A stretch of DNA of 36,236 nt from Pseudomonas amygdali (GCF_002699855.1 NZ_LKBW01000273.1:193-36428); one strand, 5' to 3'; shown: positions 16,275 through 23,996, numbered from the stretch's first letter. Notes: a model not told the origin generated them from the sequence alone. Numbers and translations are program-made.

Positions 16275-16861
16275 GAACTGCCGAGCACTACGCCGGGCAA
16301 TTGCAGGCGCTGTTGCCACCCGGGCCTGCGTGGGACCCGGGGCGCGTACCGGAATTGCAGCAGGTCATTACCGGCCTGTCCCGCGAGTTCGCGCGCATCG
16401 ATGGCCGTGCGTTCGACCTGCTCAACGAGATGGACCCTGCAACCGTCAGTGAATTGGTACCGGACTGGGAGCGGGTCATGAACCTGCCGGACCCATGTCT
16501 GGGGCTCAAACCCTTGTTCGCAGACCGACGCTTGTCAGTGCGCCAGCGGCTGGTAGCAACAGGAGGGCAGAACGCAGCGTTCTACATCGACATTGCCGTC
16601 AGCCAGGGCTACCCCGACGCCACCGTGACCGAACACCGAACGCCCCGTATGGGGCGTTCGCGTTTTGGCCAAGCGCACTTCGGCACCTGGAGCGCGCAAT
16701 TCATGTGGACCCTGAACACCGGCGGGCGCCAGCGCCTGGGCCGACGCTTCGGGGCCAGCTACTGGGGCGAGCGGTTCGGGGTGAATCCCGGGCTCGCAAT
16801 CGAATGTTTGATCCGTCGAGCAGCACCGGCGCACAGCGTCGAATTCGTAAACTTCAACTGA
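16262..16861 (+). CDS. Baseplate/fibre connector (Mu gp48-like, DUF2313)
   Basis: A 199-aa protein of the Mu gp48/DUF2313 family, which joins baseplate wedge to tail fibre. 'LLPPGPAWDPG', 'FDLLNEMDPATVSELVPDWERV' and the late 'ECLIRRAAPAHSVEFVNF' are family landmarks. A perfect 10-bp inverted repeat lies inside the coding sequence at 16637-16660. Confidence 0.9.
   Translation: MVVIRTAEHYAGQLQALLPPGPAWDPGRVPELQQVITGLSREFARIDGRAFDLLNEMDPATVSELVPDWERVMNLPDPCLGLKPLFADRRLSVRQRLVATGGQNAAFYIDIAVSQGYPDATVTEHRTPRMGRSRFGQAHFGTWSAQFMWTLNTGGRQRLGRRFGASYWGERFGVNPGLAIECLIRRAAPAHSVEFVNFN
16637..16660 (+). repeat. Perfect inverted repeat within the gp48-like gene
   Basis: CGAACGCCCC / GGGGCGTTCG arms around GTAT. 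It has terminator-like strength but no T run and lies in coding DNA just before the fibre gene, at codons for a variable Arg-Thr-Pro-Arg-Met-Gly stretch. Confidence 0.6.
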
Positions 16862-16871
16862 GGAACACAAT

Positions 16872-18332
16872 GTGGATTATCCCAAGAGTGTGCCGGGCGT
16901 AGGCTTGGCAAGCGGCAAGTTTGTAGATGAAAACCCGGCGACCGGCATGCCCGGCTCGCTTATTCCCGCGCAGTGGGGTAACTCGATCACGCAGGAAATT
17001 TTGAATGCGATGGCGGCCGGTGGTGAGCAGCCTGATGAAACCAGAACAGACCAGCTCGCAACCGCAATTACGCAGATTGGTTCGCAGGTCAGGCAGGCTT
17101 ATAAAGGTGCAGGATTTGGCTACACGGATTCCGAAACTCTTCTACCCGGAGCGGCGGGGCATTGGCACAGAATCAATGCCGGTGGTATCACGCTGACGTT
17201 GCCCTCCAAGGCGAACGTAGTGGTGGGTAAGTCGATAACCTTTCATAACGCATCGCCAGCAGCGGCAACGATCAAGGCCAATGGTGCTGAGGTCATCTCT
17301 CTATTCGGTGCCGGCAGCAATACGTTGAAGCTCAATGCGGCGGAGTGGGTAGAGCTTGTTTTTAACCCTGATGCGATCTACATCACCAAGCGCGGCAAAA
17401 TTACGGAGGTAAAGGAGGTCGACTCTCAAAAAGTGTTCTCTTTCAATACCGATACAGTTTTTACAAGAGACCAGATGGAGTTGCTGCTACTGGATGCTAC
17501 TGGCGGCAATCGTGCGTTCACACTGCCCTCCTCAAACGCGGCACTAGGCGTCAAAGACGTCATTGTTCGCAGGATAGACAGCAGTGGCAACCGGCTGACC
17601 GTTAATGCAAGTGCCGGGGAAAAGATCAGGTTCCATACCCATTTAAATGCTGCGGGTTATTCCTTTCTGGTTCTTATGGGGGCTGGCGACTGGTGGCACC
17701 TGCGCAGCGATGGTGCTGGAAGCTGGTGGCCAATAGGGCGATATGACAGCACTCCTTTGGGACGGCCTGTTTTCGAGACAACGACATTGTTCAGCCCAGG
17801 AGGATATGGAGCGTTGAACGGTGGGCTTCTCAATCGTGCCGACTGGCCGTGGCTTTGGGATCATGCGCAAAAGTCGGGGATGCTTTACACCGAAGCAGCT
17901 CGTACCGGCAAGGAAGGTGGGTGGACCAGTGGCGACGGCGCTCTGACCTTCCGAGGGCCTGAAGGCCGAGGCGAGTTCCTGCGGGTACTGGATGAGTCTC
18001 GGGGCGTCGATACGTCGCGTGTCGCCGGTTCTTGGCAGGACGGCACTTGGCTCAGGACGGTGGCTCAGGAGTGGAGCGGGTCAGATGTAGAGACTGGCAC
18101 CTACCTGCTGGGCAGCGGTCATGCGCAGGCAGATGGGCGCTTGAACTCTACAGGCCCGGGTGGCTTGTTGCCGCCAGGCGCACTGGTCCCGGCTGGCGGT
18201 TCGGCCTACCTGGCAGAAACAACATACAACGGCGTTGTGGCGACTGTAATGAGAGACCAGCAACCGATGAATAACTGGATTCGTTTCCGTAGCCGCAACA
18301 TGGCCTATCCCGGCCGTATCAAACTGATCTGA
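16872..18332 (+). CDS. Tail fibre (receptor-binding protein)
   Basis: A 486-aa fibre. The N-terminal ~70 residues (MDYPKSVPGVGL..GKFVDENPATG.PGSLIPAQWGN.I..E..N) are the baseplate-attachment domain common in Pseudomonas tailocin and phage fibres. The middle is beta-rich and variable, and the C-terminal third has tail-collar-like traits (FRGPEGRGEFLRV.DESRGVD). This part decides which strains are killed. The start is GTG at 16872 with GAGGA seven bases upstream; an out-of-frame ATG at 16870 overlaps it and would make only a 10-residue peptide. Base composition looks less GC-rich than the baseplate genes, as expected for an exchanged module. Confidence 0.9.
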   Translation: MDYPKSVPGVGLASGKFVDENPATGMPGSLIPAQWGNSITQEILNAMAAGGEQPDETRTDQLATAITQIGSQVRQAYKGAGFGYTDSETLLPGAAGHWHRINAGGITLTLPSKANVVVGKSITFHNASPAAATIKANGAEVISLFGAGSNTLKLNAAEWVELVFNPDAIYITKRGKITEVKEVDSQKVFSFNTDTVFTRDQMELLLLDATGGNRAFTLPSSNAALGVKDVIVRRIDSSGNRLTVNASAGEKIRFHTHLNAAGYSFLVLMGAGDWWHLRSDGAGSWWPIGRYDSTPLGRPVFETTTLFSPGGYGALNGGLLNRADWPWLWDHAQKSGMLYTEAARTGKEGGWTSGDGALTFRGPEGRGEFLRVLDESRGVDTSRVAGSWQDGTWLRTVAQEWSGSDVETGTYLLGSGHAQADGRLNSTGPGGLLPPGALVPAGGSAYLAETTYNGVVATVMRDQQPMNNWIRFRSRNMAYPGRIKLI

Positions 18333-18339
18333 GGACGTT

Positions 18340-18906
18340 ATGCCTACTTACTTGATAGATGACTCTGGGGCCTTGATAGGGCCTGTTGAATTACCGGTTG
18401 TTCCTGGACTGGGCGAGCAAACGCCCAGCAATGCTGTAAGCATGACCGAATTGCTCAGCGAACCGAACACAGGATTTGCCTGGACACTGATAAACGGTGA
18501 GCTGCAGCAGGTCATAGATCGCCGTGGCTTGATGTATCGAATAAACGACGGCTCGGTAGAGGAGTGGAGCAGCCTCGGTCTGCCGCCTGAACGGCTTACC
18601 GCCAAACAATGGCCCGGCAAGTATTACGTTTGGCGAGAGGGTGAATGGGTTCTTGATACCGAAGCGCAGAAGACCGCTTTGGCGTCCGCCGCTCTGCTGG
18701 TTCGTGACCAGCGTTTGCAGGAAGCAGCTACACGTATCGCCCCGTTGCAGTATGCCGAAGAACTGGGAGATGCTACCGAGGCCGAGAAGGCAAGTTTGCT
18801 CGAATGGAAACGCTATAGCGTAGAACTGAACCGGATCGAGCAAACCCCGGATTACCCTCTCCAGGTCAAATGGCCTTCACCGCCCTCCGATGCAACTGCC
18901 CTGTAA
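18340..18906 (+). CDS. Tail fibre assembly chaperone (Tfa/Mu gpU-like)
   Basis: A 188-aa protein immediately after the fibre. 'PPERLTAKQWPGKYYVWREGEWVLD' followed by a helical part and a C-terminal 'W.RY.VELNRI..TPDYPLQVKWPSPP' is typical of phage tail-fibre assembly proteins. It helps fold or trimerise the matching fibre and is usually fibre specific. Confidence 0.88.
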   Translation: MPTYLIDDSGALIGPVELPVVPGLGEQTPSNAVSMTELLSEPNTGFAWTLINGELQQVIDRRGLMYRINDGSVEEWSSLGLPPERLTAKQWPGKYYVWREGEWVLDTEAQKTALASAALLVRDQRLQEAATRIAPLQYAEELGDATEAEKASLLEWKRYSVELNRIEQTPDYPLQVKWPSPPSDATAL

Positions 18907-18911
18907 ACATG

Positions 18912-18932
18912 ACCGCGAGAGCGGTTTTTTTT
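18912..18932 (+). terminator. Intrinsic terminator after the first fibre chaperone
   Basis: ACCGC/GCGGT stem with a GAGA loop followed by a run of eight T in total. It would cut lysis genes off from the structural operon unless read through. Confidence 0.8.
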
Positions 18933-18960
18933 GCCCGTTGCCTACTGAACAGCTAGCCCC

Positions 18961-19171
18961 GGTAGGGCGCGAGTACAGACGAACTGCCCCGCTCTGAGGG
19001 GGAGTTGTTTTATTCGCCATTTAATCTCGCTTTTGAACAGGAGAGCTTTATCGGCTCATGGGGTGGGCTAGTCCCGCAAGCCCTTGGGAGGATCAATGCC
19101 TCTTGGCCCGCAACAACAACTCAACATCATCCCTGACGCCGGCCCCACCGCCGGCGTTTTAGTTCCTGTCC
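18961..19171 (+). repeat. Diverged copy of the chaperone-endolysin junction
   Basis: This region resembles 19768-20077 piecewise. Both begin GGTAGGGCG, go through a terminator-like hairpin ending in a T run, then TCGCTTTTGA and GAGAGCTT, then a ribosome-binding site and an endolysin start. Over the 78 bases from each ATG (19096 and 20000) I count 59 identities. The two copies are therefore related but old or of different origin, not a recent duplication. The first copy is the shorter one. Confidence 0.75.
18984..19011 (+). terminator. Terminator-like hairpin in the duplicated junction
   Basis: Four inner C-G pairs (CCCC / GGGG) with outer CT/AG across one mismatch, a seven-base loop, then TTGTTTTATT. 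It is the counterpart of the hairpin at 19800. Confidence 0.45.
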
Positions 19172-19272
19172 TTAAACGAAACAGGAGGTCCGCCGACGCC
19201 CGCAAGCGTCAATCATTCATTAACCCATACTTTCTCAATAGAAAATCAAAGGTATTCCTATGTACACAGTAA
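19096..19272 (+). pseudogene. Truncated endolysin 5' end (remnant)
   Basis: The ATG at 19096 has GGGAGG upstream and encodes MPLGPQQQLNIIPDAGPTAG then VLVPVL, clearly aligned with the start of the intact GH19 endolysin (MPINQQQLLQILPNAGPKAG then VFVPAL). After about 26 codons the similarity ends and the frame runs through unrelated sequence to a stop at 19272, across the start of the second fibre chaperone. No catalytic region remains. It reads as the scar of a recombination that exchanged fibre modules. Confidence 0.8.
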
Positions 19273-19757
19273 TAAGCGCTCGTGATCCACGTTGGTCCGA
19301 TATGACACACACATACATTAATCTGTGGGTGTTGTTTGCAGAGTTTAAAGACACTTACGGCGAGGTGCCTTTTAGTGCATCTCCCAACGACTCCGCTGCT
19401 CATGGAGTCGATCTGTTTAACCGTGCCCTCGCCGGTGAGTTCGGCCCGGTTCTCGAGCCGACCGAGGAGGCGGTCTTGCAGCAGGTGACGAGTCAGCGAA
19501 ATAACTTGTCAAGTAACGCTACCTATCGAATCCACTCGCTGCTGGACGAACTGGATATTCTTCAAGACGCCATAGCAATGAATCTGGTGACCGAAGAGCA
19601 ATTGAAATCCGTGCCAGCAATAAACGCTGAGCTGTACGCGTTCCGTCTTTATCGCGTGCGGCTTTCCCTGATTGATACATTGCCAGGTTATCCAAGGAAG
19701 TTCGACTGGCCCGTAGCTCCTGCGCAGCCTTTTGTGTATGTGCCACCTTCTGAGTAG
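19260..19757 (+). CDS. Second (orphan) fibre assembly chaperone
   Basis: A 165-aa protein with an N-terminal domain common in Pseudomonas tail-fibre chaperones (ISARDPRWSD..HT.INL.V.F.E......PF.ASPND..AHG..LF.RA..GEFGPV) and a C-terminal Tfa-like end (YR..L..ID..PGYPRKFDWPVAP). No fibre gene precedes it; instead there is the endolysin remnant. It may be a left-over from an older fibre, or still assist the present one. The AAAGG upstream is a modest ribosome-binding site. Confidence 0.78.
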   Translation: MYTVISARDPRWSDMTHTYINLWVLFAEFKDTYGEVPFSASPNDSAAHGVDLFNRALAGEFGPVLEPTEEAVLQQVTSQRNNLSSNATYRIHSLLDELDILQDAIAMNLVTEEQLKSVPAINAELYAFRLYRVRLSLIDTLPGYPRKFDWPVAPAQPFVYVPPSE

Positions 19758-19799
19758 TTGGCCATTTGGTAGGGCGAGCGCGAAAACGAATTGCATCCG

Positions 19800-19831
19800 A
19801 CGCCGGCTCTGAAGCTGGCGTTACTGTTTTT
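19800..19831 (+). terminator. Terminator-like hairpin after the orphan chaperone
   Basis: ACGCCGGC/GCTGGCGT arms (one G-T wobble), loop of six, then TACTGTTTTT. It lies between the orphan chaperone and the endolysin. Confidence 0.6.
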
Positions 19832-19880
19832 GCTTTCGATATCGCCGCGACCAGCCGACATGACTGCTGCTAACGACTCA

Positions 19881-19917
19881 GGTAACGACGCCTCGCAATG
19901 ATGGGGCGTTTGTTACC
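19881..19917 (+). other. Large imperfect hairpin upstream of endolysin
   Basis: Outer arms GGTAAC (19881-19886) and GTTACC (19912-19917) and inner arms CGCC (19889-19892) and GGCG (19905-19908) can fold into one bulged stem. It may act on RNA stability or lysis timing; the function is unknown. Confidence 0.4.
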
Positions 19918-19999
19918 CCTAATGCGCGTCGCTTTTGAGTCACGAGAGCTTCGTCGATTGGGGACACTGACGAGCTTCATAAGCAAGGCAGGAGTAACC

Positions 20000-20545
20000 A
20001 TGCCTATCAACCAGCAACAACTACTGCAAATCCTCCCCAACGCCGGCCCTAAAGCCGGCGTTTTTGTTCCTGCTCTCAACATCGCCATGACCCGCTACAC
20101 CATCAACACCCGCCTGCGTATCGCCGCGTTCATCGCCCAGATCGGGCATGAATCCGGGCAGCTTCGTTATGTGCGCGAGCTGGGTAGCGACAGCTATCTG
20201 GCCAAGTACGACACCGGGCAGTTGGCGCTGCGTCTGGGCAACACGCCAGAGGCAGATGGCGACGGTCAACTGTACCGAGGGCGCGGGCTGATTCAGGTGA
20301 CGGGGCGGGCCAACTATGAAGCGTGCGGGGAGGCGCTGGGGCTGGACTTGTTGCGCCAGCCGCAACTGCTTGAACAGCCGGAGCATGCCGCCATGTCGGC
20401 AGCGTGGTTCTGGGACCGTGCCAACCTCAACGCGCTGGCAGACAAGGGTGATTTTCTGATGATCACCCGCCGTATCAACGGAGGCACCAATGGCCTGGCA
20501 GATCGGCAGGCGCTTTACCAGCGGGCATTGGAGGTGCTGCCGTGA
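20000..20545 (+). CDS. GH19-type endolysin (chitinase-like lysozyme)
   Basis: A 181-aa peptidoglycan hydrolase. The GH19 catalytic acid is Glu51 in GHESG, followed by 'YRGRGLIQVTGRANYEACGEALGLDLL', 'AMSAAWFW' and 'ITRRINGGTNGLADRQALY'. AGGAG stands five bases before the ATG at 20000. There is no signal peptide, so it needs a holin. A perfect stem-loop with a T tract spans codons 14-21. It overlaps the Rz gene by 4 bp. Confidence 0.93.
   Translation: MPINQQQLLQILPNAGPKAGVFVPALNIAMTRYTINTRLRIAAFIAQIGHESGQLRYVRELGSDSYLAKYDTGQLALRLGNTPEADGDGQLYRGRGLIQVTGRANYEACGEALGLDLLRQPQLLEQPEHAAMSAAWFWDRANLNALADKGDFLMITRRINGGTNGLADRQALYQRALEVLP
20039..20065 (+). terminator. Terminator-like hairpin inside the endolysin coding region
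   Basis: A perfect 9-bp stem (AACGCCGGC / GCCGGCGTT), loop CCTAAA, then TTT. It covers codons 14-21 exactly. The same stem with a different loop is kept in the truncated copy at 19136-19157. It may only reflect GC-rich codons for the conserved Asn-Ala-Gly-x-x-Ala-Gly segment, or may attenuate lysis-gene expression. Confidence 0.45.
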
Positions 20546-21051
20546 AAGTGCTGGATATGCGATTCCTGATCCTCGCATTCGTGCTGGGGTCAGGGCTGGG
20601 TACATGGGCCGCTTGGCAGTGGCAGGCGGCTCACTATGGTCTGCAACTGTCTACGCAAACGCTGGCTTGGCAGCAAGAGCGCGAGCAGGCGGCGCTGGCG
20701 GTCGTCGACTGGCAGAACGCTGAACAAGCACGAAGGCGGGCGCTGGAACTCCGTCTGCAAGATAACGATACAACCATTCATAAGGAACTGAGCGATGCAC
20801 AGACTTCTCAGGCCCGCTTGCGTGATCGTCTGGCTACCGCTGATTTGCGGCTGTCAGTCCTCCTTGCCAGCCCCACCAGTGGCGATGGAATGCCAACCGC
20901 CTCCGGTTCCGGCGGCGTGGTTCATGGAAGCTCGCGAGGCGAACTTGACCCAGCGGCTGCTGGACGAATTGTCGCCATCACCGACTACGGCGATCAGGGA
21001 TTGATCGCTTTGAAGGCCTGCCAGGCCTACGTGCGCGAGATTGCGCACTGA
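20542..21051 (+). CDS. Rz-like inner-membrane spanin
   Basis: A 169-aa i-spanin with an N-terminal membrane anchor (residues ~7-25), a long charged coiled coil in the periplasmic part, and a C-terminal region with 'CQAYVREIAH'. The start is GTG at 20542 with GGAGG seven bases upstream; an ATG five codons in is the alternative. With Rz1 it fuses inner and outer membranes in the last lysis step. Confidence 0.88.
   Translation: MKVLDMRFLILAFVLGSGLGTWAAWQWQAAHYGLQLSTQTLAWQQEREQAALAVVDWQNAEQARRRALELRLQDNDTTIHKELSDAQTSQARLRDRLATADLRLSVLLASPTSGDGMPTASGSGGVVHGSSRGELDPAAAGRIVAITDYGDQGLIALKACQAYVREIAH
20795..21004 (+). CDS. Rz1-like outer-membrane lipoprotein spanin, nested in Rz
   Basis: A 69-aa lipoprotein wholly embedded in Rz in the +1 frame. 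It has a signal peptide with a lipobox LICGC, the Cys at residue 20, then a Pro-rich mature part (LPAPPVAMECQPPPVPAAW). The nested arrangement is the lambda-like spanin layout. Confidence 0.85.
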   Translation: MHRLLRPACVIVWLPLICGCQSSLPAPPVAMECQPPPVPAAWFMEAREANLTQRLLDELSPSPTTAIRD

Positions 21052-21175
21052 TGTTCCCTCCGGCACCCCACCTTTGGCCATCGTGCCCCTGCCTGAAACC
21101 AGCCTCCGCAAGGAGGTGCGGCCCTCTTTTCAGCCTTTACAGGCTTTTCAATCGGCGCAGCCCGGTACATTCATA

Positions 21176-21204
21176 TTGCACCGGTCGGTTCGGTACGCTA
21201 ATGT
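21176..21204 (+). promoter_or_regulatory. Predicted trpGDC promoter
   Basis: TTGCAC (21176-21181), 17 bp, TAATGT (21199-21204). An inverted repeat CGGTACG (21191-21197) / CGTACCG (21212-21218) straddles the -10 and probable start site. Confidence 0.45.
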
Positions 21205-21256
21205 CCCGAAACGTACCGATGAGACCCCTTCCGTGACGACTGTCAGCAAACTCTTG

Positions 21257-21301
21257 ATGCGCGTTATCAAGGCTAAAGCCCGTTGGCGTTGGCGCGCCTG
21301 A
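21257..21301 (+). CDS. trpL: Putative trp leader peptide
   Basis: A 14-residue peptide, MRVIKAKARWRWRA, with two Trp codons separated by Arg. It lies 162 bp before trpG. Attenuation of trpE and trpGDC by leader peptides is known in P. putida, which makes a regulatory reading plausible. Its start lacks a strong ribosome-binding site, and an in-frame GTG at 21233 could extend it by eight residues. Confidence 0.55.
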   Translation: MRVIKAKARWRWRA

Positions 21302-21463
21302 CTATTTCCTTGTCGGCCCTGCCGGACCCGTACCTGTATGCCTTCGATATGTGATGCCTTTGCCTCTGTCACCCCCAGCGTTGTGGCTGAAGAGGGGACG
21401 CATGGGCGAAGTGGAATCCGGAAGGCCTGAATCAAGTCAGTAAATCAAAAGGTTGATAGCAAA

Positions 21464-22063
21464 ATGCTGCTGATGATCGATAACTACGATTCGTTCACCT
21501 ACAACGTCGTGCAGTACCTCGGTGAGCTGGGGGCCGATGTCAAAGTCATTCGTAACGACGAACTGACCATTGAACAGATCGAGGCCCTGAACCCCGAGCG
21601 CATCGTGGTCTCGCCTGGCCCGTGCACACCCAATGAAGCCGGTGTCTCGCTTGAAGTGATCAAACATTTCGCGGGCAAACTGCCGATTCTGGGTGTGTGC
21701 CTGGGGCATCAGTCCATCGGACAGGCCTTTGGTGGCGATGTGGTGCGTGCGCGTCAGGTGATGCACGGCAAAACCAGCCCGGTGGTGCATCAGGACGGCG
21801 GTGTGTTCGAAGGCCTTAATCATCCACTGGTGGTCACCCGCTACCACTCGCTGGTGGTAAAAAGCGATACCTTGCCCGAGTGCCTGGAAGTGACCGCCTG
21901 GACTGCGCTGGAAGACGGCTCGGTTGACGAGATAATGGGCCTGCGTCACAAAACGTTGAACGTGGAAGGGGTACAGTTTCACCCTGAGTCGATTCTGACC
22001 GAGCAGGGCCACGAGCTGTTCGCCAACTTTCTCAAGCAGAGCGGCGGCCATCGTCAGGGCTAA
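21464..22063 (+). CDS. trpG: Anthranilate synthase component II (glutamine amidotransferase)
   Basis: A 199-aa class I glutamine amidotransferase that supplies ammonia to TrpE for making anthranilate from chorismate. It has the NYDSFTYN start, the catalytic Cys79 in GVCLGHQ, and the late '[10 protein letters not shown]' His-x-Glu pair. It is the first gene of trpGDC and is separated from trpE, as usual in pseudomonads. Confidence 0.97.
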   Translation: MLLMIDNYDSFTYNVVQYLGELGADVKVIRNDELTIEQIEALNPERIVVSPGPCTPNEAGVSLEVIKHFAGKLPILGVCLGHQSIGQAFGGDVVRARQVMHGKTSPVVHQDGGVFEGLNHPLVVTRYHSLVVKSDTLPECLEVTAWTALEDGSVDEIMGLRHKTLNVEGVQFHPESILTEQGHELFANFLKQSGGHRQG

Positions 22064-22072
22064 GGATTTTTT

Positions 22073-23134
22073 ATGACTACCCCCATGAACATCAAAAGCG
22101 CGCTGAACCGCGTGGTCAACCAGCTGGACCTGACCACTGACGAGATGCGCGACGTCATGCGCGAGATCATGACCGGCCAATGCACCGAAGCGCAGATCGG
22201 TGCGTTTCTGATGGGCATGCGCATGAAGAGTGAAACCATCGATGAGATCGTCGGTGCTGTTTCGGTCATGCGTGAGCTGGCAAGTAGTGTCGAGCTGAAA
22301 ACACTGGATGGCGTTGTAGACATCGTTGGCACTGGCGGTGACGGCGCGAATATTTTCAACGTGTCCACGGCGTCGGCTTTTGTCATCGCCGCTGCTGGCT
22401 GCACGGTGGCCAAACACGGCAACCGCGCAGTGTCGGGCAAGAGCGGCAGCGCCGATCTGCTGGAAGCCGCCGGGGTTTATCTGAACCTTACGCCTGTTCA
22501 GGTGGCTCGCTGCATCGACAGCGTGGGCATCGGTTTCATGTTCGCCCAGTCTCATCACACGGCCATGAAGCACACAGCCGGGCCGCGCCGCGAGCTGGGG
22601 CTGCGCACACTGTTCAATATGCTCGGCCCGCTGACCAATCCGGCGGGCGTTCGTCACCAGATCGTCGGTGTGTTCAATCAGGCGTTGTGTCGGCCGCTGG
22701 CCGAGGTGCTGCTGCGTCTGGGCAGCAAGCATGTGCTGGTGGTGCACTCGCAGGACGGCCTGGACGAGTTCAGTCTGGCCGCGCCGACCTTCGTTGCCGA
22801 GCTGAAAAATGGCGAAGTGACTGAATACTGGGTACAGCCCGAAGACCTGGGCATCAAAAGCCAGAGTCTGTATGGCCTCGCTGTGGAAAGTCCGGCAGTT
22901 TCGCTGGAACTGATTCGTGATGCGCTTGGGCGCCGCAAGACCGAGAACGGGCAGAAAGCCGCGGAAATGATCGTGCTTAATGCCGGCGCCGCGCTCTATG
23001 CTGCCGATCATGCGACCAGCCTGAAAGAGGGTGTGGCCTTGGCACACGATGCCCTGCACACCGGCCTTGCGCGGGAAAAGCTGGAAGAGTTGGGTGCCTT
23101 CACGGCAATATTCAAACAGGAGAACGAAGCATGA
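22073..23134 (+). CDS. trpD: Anthranilate phosphoribosyltransferase
   Basis: A 353-aa enzyme that transfers phosphoribose from PRPP to anthranilate. The PRPP-binding motif [14 protein letters not shown] and '[15 protein letters not shown]' are present. AAGGA overlapping the trpG stop is its ribosome-binding site. An ATG four codons downstream is an alternative start. It overlaps trpC by 4 bp. Confidence 0.97.
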   Translation: MTTPMNIKSALNRVVNQLDLTTDEMRDVMREIMTGQCTEAQIGAFLMGMRMKSETIDEIVGAVSVMRELASSVELKTLDGVVDIVGTGGDGANIFNVSTASAFVIAAAGCTVAKHGNRAVSGKSGSADLLEAAGVYLNLTPVQVARCIDSVGIGFMFAQSHHTAMKHTAGPRRELGLRTLFNMLGPLTNPAGVRHQIVGVFNQALCRPLAEVLLRLGSKHVLVVHSQDGLDEFSLAAPTFVAELKNGEVTEYWVQPEDLGIKSQSLYGLAVESPAVSLELIRDALGRRKTENGQKAAEMIVLNAGAALYAADHATSLKEGVALAHDALHTGLAREKLEELGAFTAIFKQENEA

Positions 23135-23967
23135 GCGTGCCAACCGTACTGGAAAAGATTCTTGTCCGAAAGGTCGAGGAAATTGCGGCCCGTCGAGCAA
23201 TTGTCAGCCTCGCCGAACTTGAACAACAGGTCGCCAGCGCCGGTGCGCCACGTGGCTTTGCCAACGCGCTGATCACTCAGGCCAGGTTGAAGCTGCCTGC
23301 CGTCATCGCAGAAGTCAAAAAGGCGTCTCCAAGCAAAGGCGTTATCCGGGAGAATTTTCTGCCGGGCGAGATCGCCAGAAGTTATCAGGCGGGAGGCGCG
23401 ACCTGTCTTTCAGTGCTCACTGATGTCGATTTCTTTCAGGGTTCCGATGCCTATCTTCAGGAAGCGCGGGCGGCATGCAATTTGCCGGTGATCCGCAAGG
23501 ATTTCATGATCGATCCTTATCAAGTGGTCGAGGCTCGCGCGCTGGGCGCTGACTGCATTCTGCTGATCGTGTCGGCACTGGAAGACGCGCAAATGGCTGA
23601 GCTGGCCGACGTTGCCAAGCGTGTCGGGCTGGACGTACTGGTCGAGGTGCACGACGACGACGAGCTGGAGCGCGCACTCAAGACGCTTGATACACCGCTG
23701 GTGGGTGTCAACAATCGCAACCTCCACACCTTTGAAGTGAGCCTGGAAACCACGCTGGAGTTGCTACCGCGTATCCCGCGTGATCGCTTGGTCATCACCG
23801 AAAGCGGCATTCTCAATCGTGCGGATGTCGAGCTGATGGAAATCAACGATGTCTATTCGTTCCTGGTGGGCGAGGCTTTCATGCGCGCCGAACACCCGGG
23901 CGCCGAGTTGCAGCGGCTGTTCTTTCCGGAGCGCAAGCTTGCGGCGAGCGGCCCCTCTATCGACTGA
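23131..23967 (+). CDS. trpC: Indole-3-glycerol-phosphate synthase
   Basis: A 278-aa TIM-barrel enzyme that closes the indole ring. It has '[21 protein letters not shown]', '[13 protein letters not shown]', '[13 protein letters not shown]' and 'ITESGIL', all hallmark IGPS strands. It is unfused, as in other Pseudomonas, and coupled to trpD by overlap. Confidence 0.97.
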   Translation: MSVPTVLEKILVRKVEEIAARRAIVSLAELEQQVASAGAPRGFANALITQARLKLPAVIAEVKKASPSKGVIRENFLPGEIARSYQAGGATCLSVLTDVDFFQGSDAYLQEARAACNLPVIRKDFMIDPYQVVEARALGADCILLIVSALEDAQMAELADVAKRVGLDVLVEVHDDDELERALKTLDTPLVGVNNRNLHTFEVSLETTLELLPRIPRDRLVITESGILNRADVELMEINDVYSFLVGEAFMRAEHPGAELQRLFFPERKLAASGPSID

Positions 23968-23996
23968 CTGAACTGAACACCACGCTGAGGTCCGGC

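Larger units (their letters stand above)
2080..21051. other. R-type tailocin (headless contractile phage tail) gene cluster
   Basis: The block comprises PrtN/PrtR-type regulators, putative holin-type proteins, a complete Mu-like contractile tail in Mu gene order, fibre and chaperone genes, an endolysin and spanins, and ends 412 bp before trpG. No capsid, scaffold, portal, terminase, integrase or transposase gene is present, so the product should be a bactericidal tail particle released by lysis. In P. aeruginosa the pyocin cluster lies between trpE and trpG, and P. syringae tailocins are also known at the trp locus but derive from a Mu-like tail. Here the gene on the far side within view is estA; trpE would be outside the window. 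Confidence 0.95.
21052..21463 (+). promoter_or_regulatory. trpG leader region
   Basis: This 412-bp stretch between the tailocin and trpG holds a small hairpin (CCTCC-GCAA-GGAGG, 21103-21116; weak T tract), a promoter candidate, a 7-bp inverted repeat, and a Trp-containing leader peptide. Beyond the leader peptide I see no GC stem followed by a T run, so if attenuation operates its terminator is not obvious. Confidence 0.55.

Noticed and set aside
21437..23200. A 587-codon open frame antisense to trpG and trpD
   Set aside because: It is a shadow of high-GC coding genes: no ribosome-binding site, low-complexity His/Gln-rich translation, and the plus strand holds clear trp enzymes.
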